DNA from: Metellina segmentata
Lineage: Eukaryota; Arthropoda; Arachnida; Araneae; Tetragnathidae
Assembly (NCBI GenBank): GCA_947359465.1
Contig: OX375883.1
Span: forward strand, 88,034,911-88,098,910
Direction: 5' to 3'
DNA: 64,000 nt
The notes beneath the pieces are model-generated. The model worked only from the letters and a program-made list of their open reading frames with translations. It was not told the DNA's origin and ran no database searches. Numbering within the stretch: position 1 is the first letter of the stretch; the number at the start of each line of letters is the position of its first letter. Shown here piece by piece: positions 1-13,904 of this stretch. The position numbers and the translations under genes are program-made.

Positions 1-3000
1 AAAAGATTCGAAATTTATGTGTGTTGCTTGAATTCAGCCAGGAATTATTATTTTCAGAGAAATCATTAATTAAATCCAAATGTTGTATTGCTTGAAAATC
101 TGTGTACAAAAGATATTTGTCAGTTCGTGGAAATGTATACATCAAGTTAGATATTTTTAAAGATTTTTTTTTGTAATAATATTATTTTGTTTGTTTGTAA
201 CAAAGCTTATTTTACAGCTTCAATGTCATTTTTAAAAATTAATTTCATAAATTGAGTTTTATTTATACGAACTTTCCCTGATATGGCAGGAACTTTCATT
301 TTTAGGCCCGGTAACCCTGAGTTTAGTGCTCTTTTTAACTATATGGAAAGCAATTAACTTTCTGCAAATAAATTAATTTTTTGATGTTGACTTGATTCAT
401 ATGCTTCGACTTAAAAGTTAGTCGTATCGTCTAATGTTTTCTATAAATGTAGTACGCAACAAAAGAAACCAGACAAAGGAATACTTAACTACACCATTAC
501 TTTTATTTTACCAACTTTTTATCTGATTATAAAGTTGTATAGTTTAAAGTTCTTATAAAATGAAACAAACAATAAATCACTTTTAAACAGTACAAAAATG
601 CTAAAAAGACTTTCACATGACTTTATATATATAAACTTACACAGCACAGAAATGTATCACTATCTAATGAAACTAACATTAAAACAACAGCACTATTTTC
701 AAAGTCAACACTCGATGATGCAACAATTTGGCTCTTTTCCTAAAACAGTGTTAACTTTTAAGTCATACATTTTGATCAATGGAAATTTAGTTATTATAAA
801 GTCTAAAATATTAAATTTGATCCGTTAATTAGTTGTAAATAATTTTCGAAAAAGGTGTATAATTTTCTAAACAAATACACATTTCAGGTTTGAGCAAAGC
901 TTTGTTAGGAGGATGGGCATATAACACTTAGAAATCATCTATAAATTTTATTAAAACCATTCTAATTGTGTTATAAAACTTTTAGTAAATGTTATTAGCA
1001 TCATGTGTAGACTCTGAATATGTATAATTTACATTATGAGTATTTATATACAAGGGTTAAAAAAAATCCAAAAGTTCTCATTTAAAAATGGTAAGCAATT
1101 TGTTACAAATGGAAATATTTCCCTCTTTACCAATATAATGAATTCCAATTGTAAAGATCTTAAAACTCTTTAGCTGCTCACACTTACACTATAATTTTTA
1201 AAACCATGCCAAACAATTTAGTAATCCAATACCTGTTCTCTAAGCATGAATCGGCTCTGAATATGTAATGGTACAAACTCTTAACAGTAGAGAATTAAAA
1301 GAAATGAGAACTTTTTAGATATTAAATATATCTTTTCTTTACAGTACATTATTGCTGAGTAAAAGCAGACATTCCTACCATAGGACATGAATGCATGGGC
1401 TTTGTACTTAAGGCTGTACTAGATATAAGATCCTAATACAATTTTTCATAAAGGTGATCATTAAAAGCACATTTTTTTTCCATCTAAAATCTTATACAAA
1501 GTTAAATTACATTTTAACCATTTTCATTCCTACAAATACACACATTTCATTTTCTTAGTGAGATATTAACACAAACGGTGCATTTAAAAAAATTTATTTG
1601 CTGTAACAAAATAGTTCAATGTACCTAAGAACAAGACAATTGTTCTACAAAAAGCATGATTTATAATTTGTCCTGTGTTTCTTCACAGATATGCTTGAAT
1701 TAGAAGACTTTGATTCAGTTTTAGTGGTCTGGTAAAAAAAATATCTTAGTTAAAGCAGTTCGGTGGAAAAGGGGAATGACTTTGGTTTAAAGTTTGGAAA
1801 TGGTTTTAAATGCAAGTGATAGTGAATTTAATCTGGATAATTTAAAGTTTGTTTTTACTCAACAGAAAAACATTTTAAATCCAAATTATAAAAAAGTCAA
1901 CTTTTCAACTATTTAGTATTTTATTTCATATTTTAATTTCATTTCATATATTTAGTATCTTATTTTTTTTTTAATTTCAAGGAGGCAAAATGAAGGAACA
2001 AATAAATATTTGGGGAAAATAGTCTAATTCATAACATTAAAACATAATGTACAAAAAGTAATAAAATATAATTACCAGTAGTTTTCTTTCAGAACTGCAG
2101 TACTTGGAAAGCTTTATACCATACAATAATCGTTTCATTTTCACTCAAAAATTATTTTTTCATTCCAAAACAACTAATTAGTAATATACAGCCAACATAA
2201 TTCCCACCTTTGATAATTATAATTCATAACATTCGAAATTCATTACAATTAATAAAACATTTGAGGCAATATTGATACCTACGATTTGAAAATGATTAAC
2301 CAAAGTATACAGTTCAGGTTTAACCTAAGCAAGCTGTTTGCTACACATTTATGCACTCATGCATATGTACGTTTTGATCACCCCTTACATACATTTTGAA
2401 TCAGTTGGTAGGTATGCTCGCGAAGTAAATTAAACATAAATCTTATATTATGAGCAAAAATTTTAAAAGCATACTACATAAATGCATAAAACACAAGTCA
2501 ATGCAAAAACACTAAACAGGCTGTTTCATCATATGTGCCATTCATTCTAAAAGAAAGAAAACACTTCACTACAAATTAACCAAAACTACATACACAAGAT
2601 GCAATTAAAATATAAAAATACTTAGTTAAAATACACATAACTTTAACAGCCCAAGAATAACACTATCAATTGCATGCATTTGATAATGTGCACGAATGGT
2701 GGAATAATACAGCTGAGTTTCATAATTAAGTTCTTCATGCTACATATCAAGAAATTACTTTTAAAAAAATTCTCTTTATGGTTGGTAAAGCTCTTATGTA
2801 TAATGTGTACACTTAGTAACTAGTGTATGCAATTATCACTATTAAACTTACCAATTACAGGTATGTTTATACAAATAAGTTAGCATGAAACACCTCAAAA
2901 TAAAAACTATCTAACAAGCAAATGGATTGGCAATGGAAAGAAATAGTTTACCATTCCTTAGTAAAAATCTTAAAAATAAATTTCCAATTAGGCATTGTAT

Positions 3001-6000
3001 GTGCCAATGTGACAAACTTGAATACAATTTTTCAAGCATCCTTTGTGGAAAATAGGATAAGACCCGTTTCTACTGCAGCAGATAGGGAACAGACTAAATG
3101 GTGGGAATAATTCATGGGTAGATTAACACAAAAAATGGAATTGCAATCAGTCTGCAAATTAAGGAACGTAGGTCAGCCATTTGAAATAGGCTGAAAAATG
3201 GAAAACAATTTTCATTAAATATTTAAGACAGGAGTTAAAATGGATTCAATACAAAAAGCTTTTATGAAATTATACGTTCATTCTTAAAAATCAGTCTCAC
3301 AGTCGATTGAAAGGCAATAAAACAATAAAAATCAGAGTATAATTGCTTGAATTTTTTTTAATAGAGGCTAATCAGTATAAAATGGTTTTTTTTTAAACAT
3401 TCTCTCTGCAAGTTATGAATACTAAATAAATATTTAATGATTTTAGCAGGGACTTTACAAAATACTGAATAGCTACTTCATCAAGCATGCTTCTTACCTC
3501 ATATAAGGTAGAAATATTCAAAGTAAATTCTCTATTTTGAGCAAATCAAGTATGACGAAAAGAGAACCACTTTACAGGTTACAGGGAAAAGGTTCAGTCG
3601 TATTTTCATTAGTATCAGTCATTGATGAATGAGGTAGATTAGATGAATAAGACTAGAGGTCCAGTTATTAACTGCCACTACAACTTCTGGTAGTTAATAT
3701 TTTCTTTTGTTTGGATAGTGCACACTGAAATAAATAGTCAATTTGAAGGCAGATCAGACAAGAGATGCTAACCATACCAGATTTTTCATCTTATATTTAT
3801 GGCAAATAATGAAATGATCTCATTGGATTGATTTGTAATTTTTTTGAATCCTTATGCAACTTAGTTATTTTCAAAGAACTATATTTCTATAATTCTTTTG
3901 TGCATAAACAAAATTTTGCTTTATTTTTTATTACTTCTGAATTCAGAATTTTTATGAATTGAAAAAGATTATGCTATCCTTATAAGGATGGCTTTAATTT
4001 TTTAGTCTAGGCAATATTGTATCTCATTAAAAGTATTTGTATGAAATATTACATCTGAAGCTGTGTAGCTAGCTCCTAAAATCAAATGCCAATTTCACCA
4101 TCAAATAACATATTGGTAATTAAGTGTTTGTATTTAAATAGAAAGGTGCAGTTACTTAAGAGAGAAACTCTACCTGCTTTAAAAAATGCAAGTTCTTGAA
4201 GAAATTGAATTTGTATAATCATAACTCCTGTTATGACAATAGTTCTCTAAACAGAATTAATGCTGCTGGAGAGCTCAATTGGAGATGCATATTGTTAACG
4301 TAGTTACTGTTCCCTTAAAATTGATTAAAATGTAATATTCATAAGGATGGTTAATGATACAGCATTATTTTAAAACATTCCAGAAAATGTGTAAAAATTA
4401 CTGAAAATCCCGTTGCACATTACTGAAACATCTAATTAGAGGTTGGCATTTCTGGAATAGACATGCATTTCATAAATAGCCCAATCAATACTTCAGTTCA
4501 GAGTCACTTTTTATTAGGGACTTAACGGACACTGTTTAGGGGGAAATAAATAGTCATGTGATAATAAAATTTACATTATGTGACATTAGTATGGTTATGA
4601 AGCAAGTATTTTTTTAAAAATACTGTAATGAAGTGTTTGAAGACAGAAAAATAACTTTGAAGCATTGCAGTGTGTAATAAGTTACACATCTGCAATAGTC
4701 AGGTTTGTAAAATTGGACATCCTGAAAAATTGAGAACATCTAGGCGTCTGAACTAGCCTTTTTTTTTTTTTTGCATGTTAGACATAATACTCTTCAATAA
4801 ATGCTTGTTTTTTTTATAGAAGTTTTTGAAAATATTAGTCTGACTATTTAGATGAGAAAAGCTACTTCTATAAATCTGAGTAAGACAGGAAATACAAGCT
4901 CCAACAAAGCATCAAAAAAACAAAAACAATTTTATTATTTACCTTTATAAATCTAATGAGAACTTAATATGAAAATAACAAATTAAAATCCAAAATATAT
5001 TAAATGTGATGATAAAGTGACAATTTTAAACTTATCTTTGATTATAAAACATTGGCAATGTTAGTTAATATATCAAAGCAGTTTTACTGAAAGCTTAAGC
5101 TTCAAGATCATAAGTTTGTTTCAAATCCACACAATCCAACATTCTGTTACAAACTTTTTTACTGAATTCAACAATTGTTATTACGAATGTATAGCTAGAG
5201 CTCATGAAATTATCATTCAGATTCAGTTATCATATAACTGAAAGTAACATTGCAAAAAGTCAATACTTTATTAAAAAGTAACATATTCTACATTTCTTAT
5301 TGCCATAAGAAATTTTTTCAATCTTATATCTTGCTAGATACCACTAGGAAGTAAAAACTGGATATACAATTCAAAAAAAAATTATTTGCAACACACACAC
5401 AAAATATAAGTAAAAAATTAAGCAGTCTTCAATATTAAACATAAGTATTATCATTGTAATAGTTAACAGTATATTAGTATTATTTGTTAAAAGCAATAAC
5501 TTGGAAAAGAAGACACTATATTGTTTTTGAAAAAGTAAATTCGTTTTACACCATCACTCAACTTAAAAAATAGAAAGACTATGCCATTAAATTTAATAAG
5601 AAAAACTTTTTAGTTGAATTTTTTTTTTCCAGCTTTATAAGCAATTTAAATAACCCTGTCTGAGATGGCCATGACAAGTTTTTAAGGTGTCCAGCAGATT
5701 TTTATGCAATTTACAATTAATTAACATAACAGGGTAATAGAAGAAAATCACTTGAGGACTTTGTTGAAAACAAACTGAGGTTTAAATAAAATCCATGAGG
5801 CACAAGTAACATATTTGATAGAATTATTTTAAGTTAAACAAACTAAAAAACCATTGTAACAAACTAGCCAATAAACTTATACACTTGAAACATATTTCTA
5901 GATTTAATAACTATAGAAATAACCACCTTTCTTTCAATTCACCATTAAAATTGAATGAAAGAATTTTAGATATAACATGTGCATTTTACCGGATAATTTC

Positions 6001-7040
6001 ACCGAACATATTATTTAATACTGATACCAAAGAAACACACAAACAGAATAACGATAAAAAAGCAATAAAACAATCTCTCAATAAATGAAAAACTCATTCA
6101 CGTTGAAGTGATAAGTAGCATTTGTACTGAATTAACTATCACAATTATAAGCATCATATATCACACAAAAACTTTAGTTATAGTATGAAACAAAAGAATG
6201 AATGAAATCATGCACTCAATATTCAAAGCTCAACAAATTTAAAAAATCATCAGCTCTCAAAGAATATTTTCAAAACATCCAATTTGAGCAACTGAAATGT
6301 TTGTTTATGAAGTGTAAAATTCTACATTTTTGCACCTTAAACAGACAACACAACAGTTTAAACATACATCATAAAAAAACAGACATAATGTGGAGTTGTA
6401 AGCAAAATACTTCACATTTACAAGACAGAATTATAAAGAATTTTATGATTTAAACAGAATACTCACAGAAGCACTACTGAAATAATTCAATACATAAAGC
6501 TTAATTTCTAATAGAAAAAGATAAGTAAATATAATTCTACACTAATGCATAAACAATGTGAACAACATGTATCCAGAAGTATCTGGAGATTTAATAAGAT
6601 TTATAACTATTAAGTTCCACATAAATTTAAAGGGAAAATCAATGTGAATTGACATCTTTTGTGGCTCTTGGGGTCAAGGAAAAACCATGATATTCAGAGA
6701 ACATCAGAAGGCCGAGAAAAGCTTTATTAGAAATAAAGAGGCACAAATCATGCAGTAAATTACATACTATTTTATCCGTGTGTGTAAAACTATGAGTTAA
6801 ATAAAATCGATTGTGATTTAATATTTGTGTACAGAAATTCCTTATCATTTTACGCTTATGTAGCTCCCAAATACTTCTTACCTTTCAGTTTAGGTTTGGT
6901 TTGTCATTAGACGTCACTTTTTAGGGTCTTTTAAGATTGAGACATTCATCAGTTTAGGGAAACTGCTTGAAAGAAGACACTTTTGAGCTCCAAATTGCAG
7001 TGTTGCTTATCCGTCTGATTTAGAAAATGCTAGGTCCACA
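1..7040. other. AT-rich intergenic stretch, no gene recognised
   Basis: I read both strands and found no conserved domain, no convincing exon with splice sites, and no RNA gene. The open frames here are short, lysine- and asparagine-rich, and look like chance frames in AT-rich DNA. Part of the right side could be 3' UTR of the XK-related gene that ends at 8015. An AATAAA on the minus strand near 6722-6727 is one candidate polyadenylation signal, but nothing else fixes the transcript end. Confidence 0.5.
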
Positions 7041-7059
7041 AGATCTTGTTACCTGAGGA

Positions 7060-7565
7060 GGGGAGAAACTGCACCCTCTTCGTCTTCTACCAATAAATCC
7101 AGAAGCACCGCTTCAATCAGGGATACAAGGAGTTGCAAACAAGGCAGTATGGAAGCAAGATGGAAAAACCTTGTCTATGCACTTGAAAAACATACTTTTG
7201 GCATTCACACTTCTGAATCATGCCAAAGCAGTGTACAATGATTATGGACCCTCAAACTGGTAAGAAAATCCTGGAGCATTTGGCTGTATACCAGTTATGA
7301 GTAGGGTAAGTTCAAGAGTTTTAGATTTCACTAAGGACTGGACCTCTGATGCGGTGAGTGTAATGTTTAAGAGGGAACTCTATTTACTGCCTCATTGGTA
7401 AGTGAGTCAGAGGTTTCATTTCCAAATGTCGCAATCCATTGCAATGCTTTTGATTTTTTGAAGTAGCCATCTTCGAAAGAGTGCTGATCTGATCTGTTGT
7501 ATTTGGCCAGTTCTTGAGGCACTGTACAGGGCTCTAGCTCTCAATCTAAATCTAGACACCATCAC
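7060..7565 (-). mobile_element. Degenerate non-LTR retrotransposon fragment (RNase H-like region)
   Basis: This segment is visibly less AT-rich than its surroundings. Read on the minus strand, about 7400-7470 gives a frame with LQWI followed by GNETSDSLTNEA. This resembles the RNase H segment (LQWIPSHVG...GNE.AD.LA) of Jockey-type non-LTR elements. The frame breaks on both sides and no reverse transcriptase motif remains, so it is a dead fragment. It lies just downstream of the XK-related gene and could fall inside that gene's 3' UTR. The family call is based on motif memory only. Confidence 0.42.
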
Positions 7566-8014
7566 TGGTAGATGATTGGCATACCTCTTCCCTAAAAGCC
7601 AGAAATTCTGAACGAAATACTGAACACTGGTTTAAGATTTTTAAACTTAAGTTTGATACACCCATTTAAGTCTTTGATAAAGATCCAAATTATAAAGAAA
7701 CAGACTGAGATTTTTGCTCTGCATATCACAGTGTAATATAACAAGGGATTACTGTACATTTAAATCATTCCTCAAAAGGTCATAACAAAATAAAATAATA
7801 AAAATTATAATAGTTCTCTAGAAAAGTGTCTATGGGATAAGAACAAGGAAGTTAAGCAAAAATAATATCAAATAAAAATAATACTAACAAGAAATTGTGT
7901 TTGCACACACAGAAATAAGAAATGAAAATGGAATGAAAAATGAGCAATGGAATAAAAAATAATATAACAGCACAATAAATTAGTTGGCACTATCCTTTAT
8001 CACAAAGAATCCAA

Positions 8015-11000
8015 TTATTCAGTAGGTGGTGCAGCTTTTTTCAACAAATGAAGATAGAAAGGTCTCAACAATCCTAAATAAAACAGCATAAATAATATTC
8101 CGAGTACAAAACACACAAAATGAACAATCACAATAGGAAGATGGTATAAATAATCTCCAGTCGATAAAAAGTAAGCTGATAAAACCATGCAAACATTTTG
8201 ACTAAATGTGAAAGCGTAATATACGATGTAGAGCCCTACAACTCTTCCCAACATTCCAAAATCGACCTTGTATTCCACAAAACAAAAGATGTAGACAAAA
8301 CCCATGAAAATGGCAATTACAAAATTGTTCAAAGAGTAGCTAGGATGATTGAAAATCAAACATGTGGATATGGTGGCAGCATGAATGGCACATATAATAA
8401 AAACCCAGTACTTGAAAACTGTTGCAAAGAATGCAAGGGCGAGGACTCGGGCTGTGATGGAGCAGAGCCACCACAGGTACTCAACAATGACACAGCATAG
8501 GTCACTGACTTCTTGACTTTGATCGGCGGTCGCAGTTCGGCTGGGGTGGTGCTTGCTGTTCACCTCGAAATGGACAATCACAATAGTCAGCGAATTCAGC
8601 GAGAAGATTATAGAAACGACCTCAGCAATCACTGTAAAGAGTTAAAATATAAGGTTGATTGAGAAATGTAAAATAATGGAGCATGTATCTTCCGTCATTG
8701 GTTTGCGACAGCTTATTTCAAACATACTGTCAGAACCATGCCACAACCACAAGTCCTCACGATCATTTCAAGAATAACATGTTTAAAGGTACAATGATAC
8801 AGGATAAATAGTGTGTTGAAATTTTATTAATTTAGGTAGTATTGGCTTCAAATATGAGCTCATGCTTTTAGCAGTATGAACATTGAATAAGTTGAAGAAA
8901 ATATATTTTTAATTTTAGGTAAAAATATTAAAAATTTTCATTTTAGGTGAAAATATTAAAATTTTTCATTTTAGGTGAAAATATTAAAATTTTTAATTTT
9001 AGGTGAAAATATTAAAAATTTTAATTTTAGGTAAAAATATTAAAAATTTTAATTTTAGGTGAAAATATTAAAATGTTGTCATTTTGGCATATTTCTGACG
9101 ATATCTGAAGCTGTCAGTTTTAATATCAAATTAATAGTGATATAAGATGCGCAATTAAATTCAGCAGTTTTGAAGGCAACACTTTTAGGAAGACGCGGAG
9201 AATCTAAACACAAAAACAGTGCAGTAAAAGTTGCAATATAGTATATAAAACAAAGCAACTGATTTCAACCATGGAGTAGACTGAAGTTTTGACTTGTTAC
9301 AAGTTTAGATTTTGAGTAAAACGATACAATTTTGTCAGATTTTTATACGTATAAAAGTTTTTTTGATTGCAGCAAATTCATTGCTCATAAACAACTACCA
9401 CCTCTTCACAACACACAGCACTAAGACTAGTCGTTAAAAATAATTTTATTTCTTCATCAACCAGTGTTTTACACTTGTAATTCGGTTTACAGGATGACAC
9501 TTTTCTTGTGTTGTTGATCTTGCATGTATGGAGTCTAGAGTCCTAACACAATCTGTTCATGACATAACTCCATCAAGTATTGAAGCATTTAAATAGGCAG
9601 AGAACCACTTGTGATACAGAAATTCAAATAATAACATTCAACCTTCTGAGGATTCAATAGAACAAATTCAGAAAGAAAACATGATAAATTAAAAACTAAT
9701 GTTTTAGCCAGACATTTATTACATGGAAAAACCTGCTTCCTTATGCTTGACTTGTCTTCATATTTTATCAATTAGGCATATTTTGACAGAATGCCCTAAT
9801 TTTAAGAAATAACAGACTAAACCGATTTGGTGTAATCAATCTCATCTCTGGTGGAACCTTACCCCACTCAGATTTATTATATTTTTTCCATTACCCCAGA
9901 CTTTGATTAAATAAACTTTATTTAGAATTTTTGTGTAGGCTGATTTTTACACAAATCACAAGTTACTGGATTACATTTCGCACCCCAGGCAAGAAAAGTG
10001 ACATAACTCAAAATTGCAGCATTTGAGAAACACCCAACTTAGAGGATACTATAAAACTTCCACATTGAAATAGTATAAGCTTCGTTTAATTTTCAGGTAA
10101 GTATTTATGTCTTTAAATTCCATTATATTCTATAGAATAGTAATAAAATACGCTGTGGCACCTCATACATATTTTTCAATGACATAACCTCAAAATTTTT
10201 ATTGTTCGACTTGTGTCACTTTTCTTTATGGGGTGCGATATGTTGAATGGTTTCCCATTACTTCAGACTTTGACTAATAATTACACATTATATTTGGCAC
10301 AACTTAGTCAGATCTGGACCTTGTGTCATTCCAACTGGTAGAGATGGCAAAACATACCAGACCAAGCTCTTTTTCAGTCTGATTTCATTTTGCTTTGAAT
10401 ATTAGACATTAACAAACCTGTATGTATATCTTGTTCTCCTGGTGAAGAAGATATTAGAATGTACATTTGTAGAAGTAGCTGAGGAGCAGATTGGAGAAAT
10501 GCTTTTAGCATTTTATGCATATTGTCGGCTACAGCTCCAGTGCTGTGAAATTTTTCCAAATGGATAGTTCCATTCTCGTCATCTGCAAAAGCTCGTATAG
10601 CATATACAAGCTTTTTGACATAACTGGAAGGATAATAAAAGCAATTAATACATGGTTAAGGGTTAAAGAAAACTTAAATAAAACTAATAATAAAGTATAC
10701 ACTCTTTTCAAAATTTAAGTTTAAAAAAAAATTTTAATGATTAAAACCACAAGTTGAGGTAGAATCATTGATGTAATCTTTCAAAATACAGTAATACCTC
10801 AAAACATTGTACATTTTGGTAGATAAAAAAAAGTGCAATGTGATGGAGCGATTGATGTAGGCTATTCTACTATGCAAAAGACAAATTTGCAATGAACTGG
10901 ATTATGTTCTATCCCCTATTAATGATTTAAATTACACTTAAATACTTTCATCAGAAATTGCTCACACACAATAAGTAAACATTAAATTATGATATAGATG

Positions 11001-11932
11001 TTAGGAAACATGCAATCCAAGCAATATTATTCATGATAAAGTGGTAGAAATCCAAGCAATATTTATTCAGAAACTAAGTAATAAAGTGCATGTGACAGTA
11101 AAATAAAATTATTAGTTAATTAGTATTTAATTTTCCATACCTGGCAATGCCAGTAATGTTTAATTTGTTTTAGTTTATTTAGAGTTATTAATTGAGATGT
11201 AGTTTCATGAGTTCAATTGAGTCTGAGATTTTGTAAAATTATTACTAAGACAATTGTAGTTTTGAGTTGTGAAGTTTACTAATTGACTTACTACTCTTAG
11301 TTATGATGGAGTTAGAAATTTCATGAACAAGGTAGCACATCAAGGGTATGTTTTTAATGCAACATGACAGGGGTTGAGCTTCGAAATTCAAAACCTGTGT
11401 CACAACTCTTAGTAGTAACTGACATGTAGTAGAATATGGATAGTAAAAATTCTAATGTACTTCCAAGGATTATTTTGCAGGTAGTAAAATGTATAAAGAT
11501 TCAAACATTTATTTACCCCCACAGAGGCCAAAGTAGTAAACCCCCTCCAGTGAAGAGGTACAAAACAATCCACAACAACTTTTTCTTGAGATGGATGTCA
11601 GGATTGGTGATGGTCTTCACGATTGCATGAGCAATGAACATGACAGCAGGTGCACATATGAAGACCAATGTCAGGCTGAACCACCAGACATGATTATCTT
11701 GATAATGCCGCACAGCCACAGCAACCCCACTGAATATGTCTGCTGCAAAACTAAAGAGCAACAGGAGGGTCGGTGCAACATATTTCACAAATAAAAACAG
11801 TCGTCTGGGAAGAGGGACACAGCATATTTTGAGTGAAGAATTCAGCTCTTGCATTTCCTCATTGCTCCAGCTCTTGCACTCTGCTTCAGTCCGAATGTAC
11901 TCGATGTGGTCGGGAGAATCGTGGCTATTCAT
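8015..11932 (-). CDS. XK-related protein (XKR family), three coding exons
   Basis: The coding exons on the minus strand are 11932-11517, 10623-10418 and 8631-8015. All introns are GT-AG with compatible phases, giving 1239 nt and 412 residues. The start is the ATG at 11932-11930, 16 nt inside an exon whose acceptor (pyrimidine tract then TGCAG) ends at 11949, so at least one 5' noncoding exon lies upstream. A polar N-terminus of about 45 residues precedes membrane segments at roughly 46-75, 81-104 and 120-138. Exon 2 carries the family signature SAPQLLLQMYIL in its LKAFLQ context. Exon 3 encodes the remaining hydrophobic block with ITARVLALAFFATVFK and ends in a short KKAAPPTE tail. XKR proteins are polytopic plasma-membrane proteins, and some act as phospholipid scramblases after caspase cleavage. 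I see no obvious caspase site and do not assign scramblase activity. The length fits the family. The intron between exons 2 and 3 holds a 28-bp tandem repeat and an inverted-repeat element. Confidence 0.9.
8912..9080. repeat. 28-bp tandem repeat, about six units
   Basis: About six head-to-tail units share the consensus ATTTTAGGTGAAAATATTAAAA followed by a short A/T tail. They differ by one to three substitutions, mainly GGTA versus GGTG and the last bases. The array lies inside the XKR intron between coding exons 2 and 3. No function is apparent. Confidence 0.88.
9970..10260. repeat. Imperfect inverted-repeat element (MITE-like) in an XKR intron
   Basis: The segment around 9975-10015, with GCACCCCA followed by AAGAAAAGTGACA, recurs inverted around 10200-10245. 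The spacer is about 200 bp. Similar text about a pause in 'CCAGACTTTGA' occurs on the outer flanks near 9897 and 10262. This suggests a small inverted-repeat transposon derivative. I could not identify a clean target duplication. Confidence 0.4.
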
Positions 11933-11948
11933 AGTGAGATGGGTTTGT

Positions 11949-11965
11949 CTGCAAAGGAAAAACAT
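11949..11965 (-). promoter_or_regulatory. 3' splice site ahead of the XKR start codon
   Basis: A long pyrimidine run ending in TTTGCAG sits 16 nt upstream of the chosen ATG on the minus strand. This indicates that the first coding exon is not the first exon of the transcript. It also argues against extending the protein further upstream, where the open frame would have to run through the intron. Confidence 0.7.
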
Positions 11966-12065
11966 AAGAATTATTTCCAAAGGGTAAGGTAGGATACAGA
12001 TAGATGAAAGAAGTATAACACCACAAACTACTGAAATATAACAGAGATGAGTAAGAAAAAGCAAC

Positions 12066-13110
12066 CAGAGTTACTGCTCTCAAATGTCTTGCTTTCCAGT
12101 ACTAGGAAATCGAAGTTGTCATGAATTGCTGGTAGATACGGCTGCTTACAAAGGCTAGGCAACAATGCCAATTTTGTGCAGATGAGCAGCAATACAATAG
12201 TTATGATGTGAAAAACGTTTCCACTCCATCACTCTATGAATTGTTTCACAGTGAAACAGGTGTGTCAAGCTACATTGATGGGTAAAGTACAAGCATTCAC
12301 ATATTTTGTAGAATACACACTCACGTTATATAAGCGTGTGTGTCCAGACTTTTTTCTTTCTTTAAAAAAAAATTGTTTTAAGGTCCTCAGAGAGAAAAAA
12401 ACGTGAAATCGGAGGTTCCACCATATAAACTAATGTTTTTAAGAAAGTGTAGCGACTGTATCAAAAATTTTCAGTCTCCACATTCAAACATTCAGTCGCC
12501 ACGTGACGAGTGTTAATTTTCACCTTTACCGCCAAATCCTATCTTTACCAAGGGCACCAAAACCCAATATAAGGCAATGCCGCCCAAAACACAAAACCCG
12601 ACTCACAAAAAAGTTGATTAACTTTAGGGGCCATTCATATATATCAATATCAATTTTTCAAGATCCCTCCATACACTAAAATTTCATACGATATCAAGGA
12701 CTATGATTCCTACAACGCCTCTAATTTAATATCAATATTATTCCCCAACGAAATTCAATTTTCTCAATCTACAAATACAGTCTTTTTATGTGGAAATGAT
12801 CCCTGAAATTGAAATTAACTTTAGCATTGAATATCTCGGAAAATATAGATAGTAAAGTCATGAAATTTCTGATTTAGACTAATTTAAGAATGCAGAATCT
12901 GATTATGGCATCAAAACATAATGTTCCCATTAAAAATTTTGTTTGTGCAAAATCTGATTTGAAGACATCCCCTTATGCAATTGTTCACAATTTGAATTTG
13001 AAGAGGACGTTAATTCCCTTGACTGATACCTTTGAATTTGCTCTAATATGAATAGAGCTCAAAATAGAGAAGGGGGAACGTATTTTTTTTCCAGTGACGG
13101 TACATATTAT
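12066..13110. other. Noncoding stretch upstream of the XKR coding exons
   Basis: No conserved coding segment is visible. If the candidate noncoding exon near 15.5 kb is right, this is the first intron of the XKR transcript. Confidence 0.4.
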
Positions 13111-13117
13111 GCTATAA

Positions 13118-13385
13118 TGCCAACCAACCAGTCTGGTGGTTAAGGTGTTAGCCTCTAGATCGGAAGGTTCAAATCCGGGTCAGTACATGGATGTTTGTAA
13201 GCGTATGGTGTAGAGGCGGCTGATGCACCTTCAATCTGTTGTGACCGAAAGTTTTTACGTTGGGTTAGTGTGGAAGTATGGGAGAGTGAGGTGCACAGCT
13301 CAGGTGCTGCCTCGTCATCTGATAGTGGTTCAAAATTACGTGGTGTTGTCCTTGAATCTTTCCCTTAGGGATTCAGGGTTCATAC
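13118..13385 (+). repeat. SINE-A copy (tRNA-derived)
   Basis: The head reads CCAGTCTGGTGGTTAAGG, then GTTAGCCTCTAGATCGGAAG, then a degenerate B-box-like GGTTCAAATCCGGG. It is followed by the family body (ATGGATGTTTGTAAGCG, GTGGAAG...GGAGAGTG, CTCGTCATCTGA, TGGTTCAAAATTACG). The A- and B-box-like segments at tRNA spacing identify a tRNA-derived SINE. At least five other substantial copies lie in this window. The open frame over it is a repeat artefact. Confidence 0.8.
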
Positions 13386-13904
13386 AGAATATTGAATACA
13401 AAAATTAAGGAGTATCTAAGGAGTATTTAATGAGTTGTCTCAAAATTTTTAAGGAGTCATAGAATATAAAAATTAAGAAGTATTTAACAAGTTCTTTCGA
13501 AATTTTTAAGGACTCTTAGAAAGTTTATACACACATTTTCAAGTGCGAAAAATAAAAATGTTTCAACACTTTTAAGAACTTAGTTCCACTTAATACTACA
13601 TTACTAATTACTCAAAACAATAAAATTATACTTTGTTTTTTTACATCGTTCTGACACCTGAAACAAGAAGTTAAACCTGGACCTAATTGATGAAATAACG
13701 GACATGTTCAAAGAAACTACCACACACAAAAATAAGAAGATTTGCAAGTAAAATTTTTTGCATGTTTTCAGAAGTTTTTTTTTTTTTTTTAATTATTCCT
13801 ATTTATATATCTGCTATTTTACTATTGCAAACCCAAAATTCGCATGAGTGGTTTTGTTTAAGGTTTTTTTGACACACACAATAAAGGCAAATAGTCAGAA
13901 ATCC

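Noticed and set aside
8198..8500. Plus-strand 100-codon open frame
   Set aside because: It lies entirely opposite the last XKR exon, which has clear family similarity, so it is a shadow.
10515..10718. Plus-strand 67-codon open frame at 10.5 kb
   Set aside because: It is antisense to XKR coding exon 2, which has exact splice phases and the family signature.
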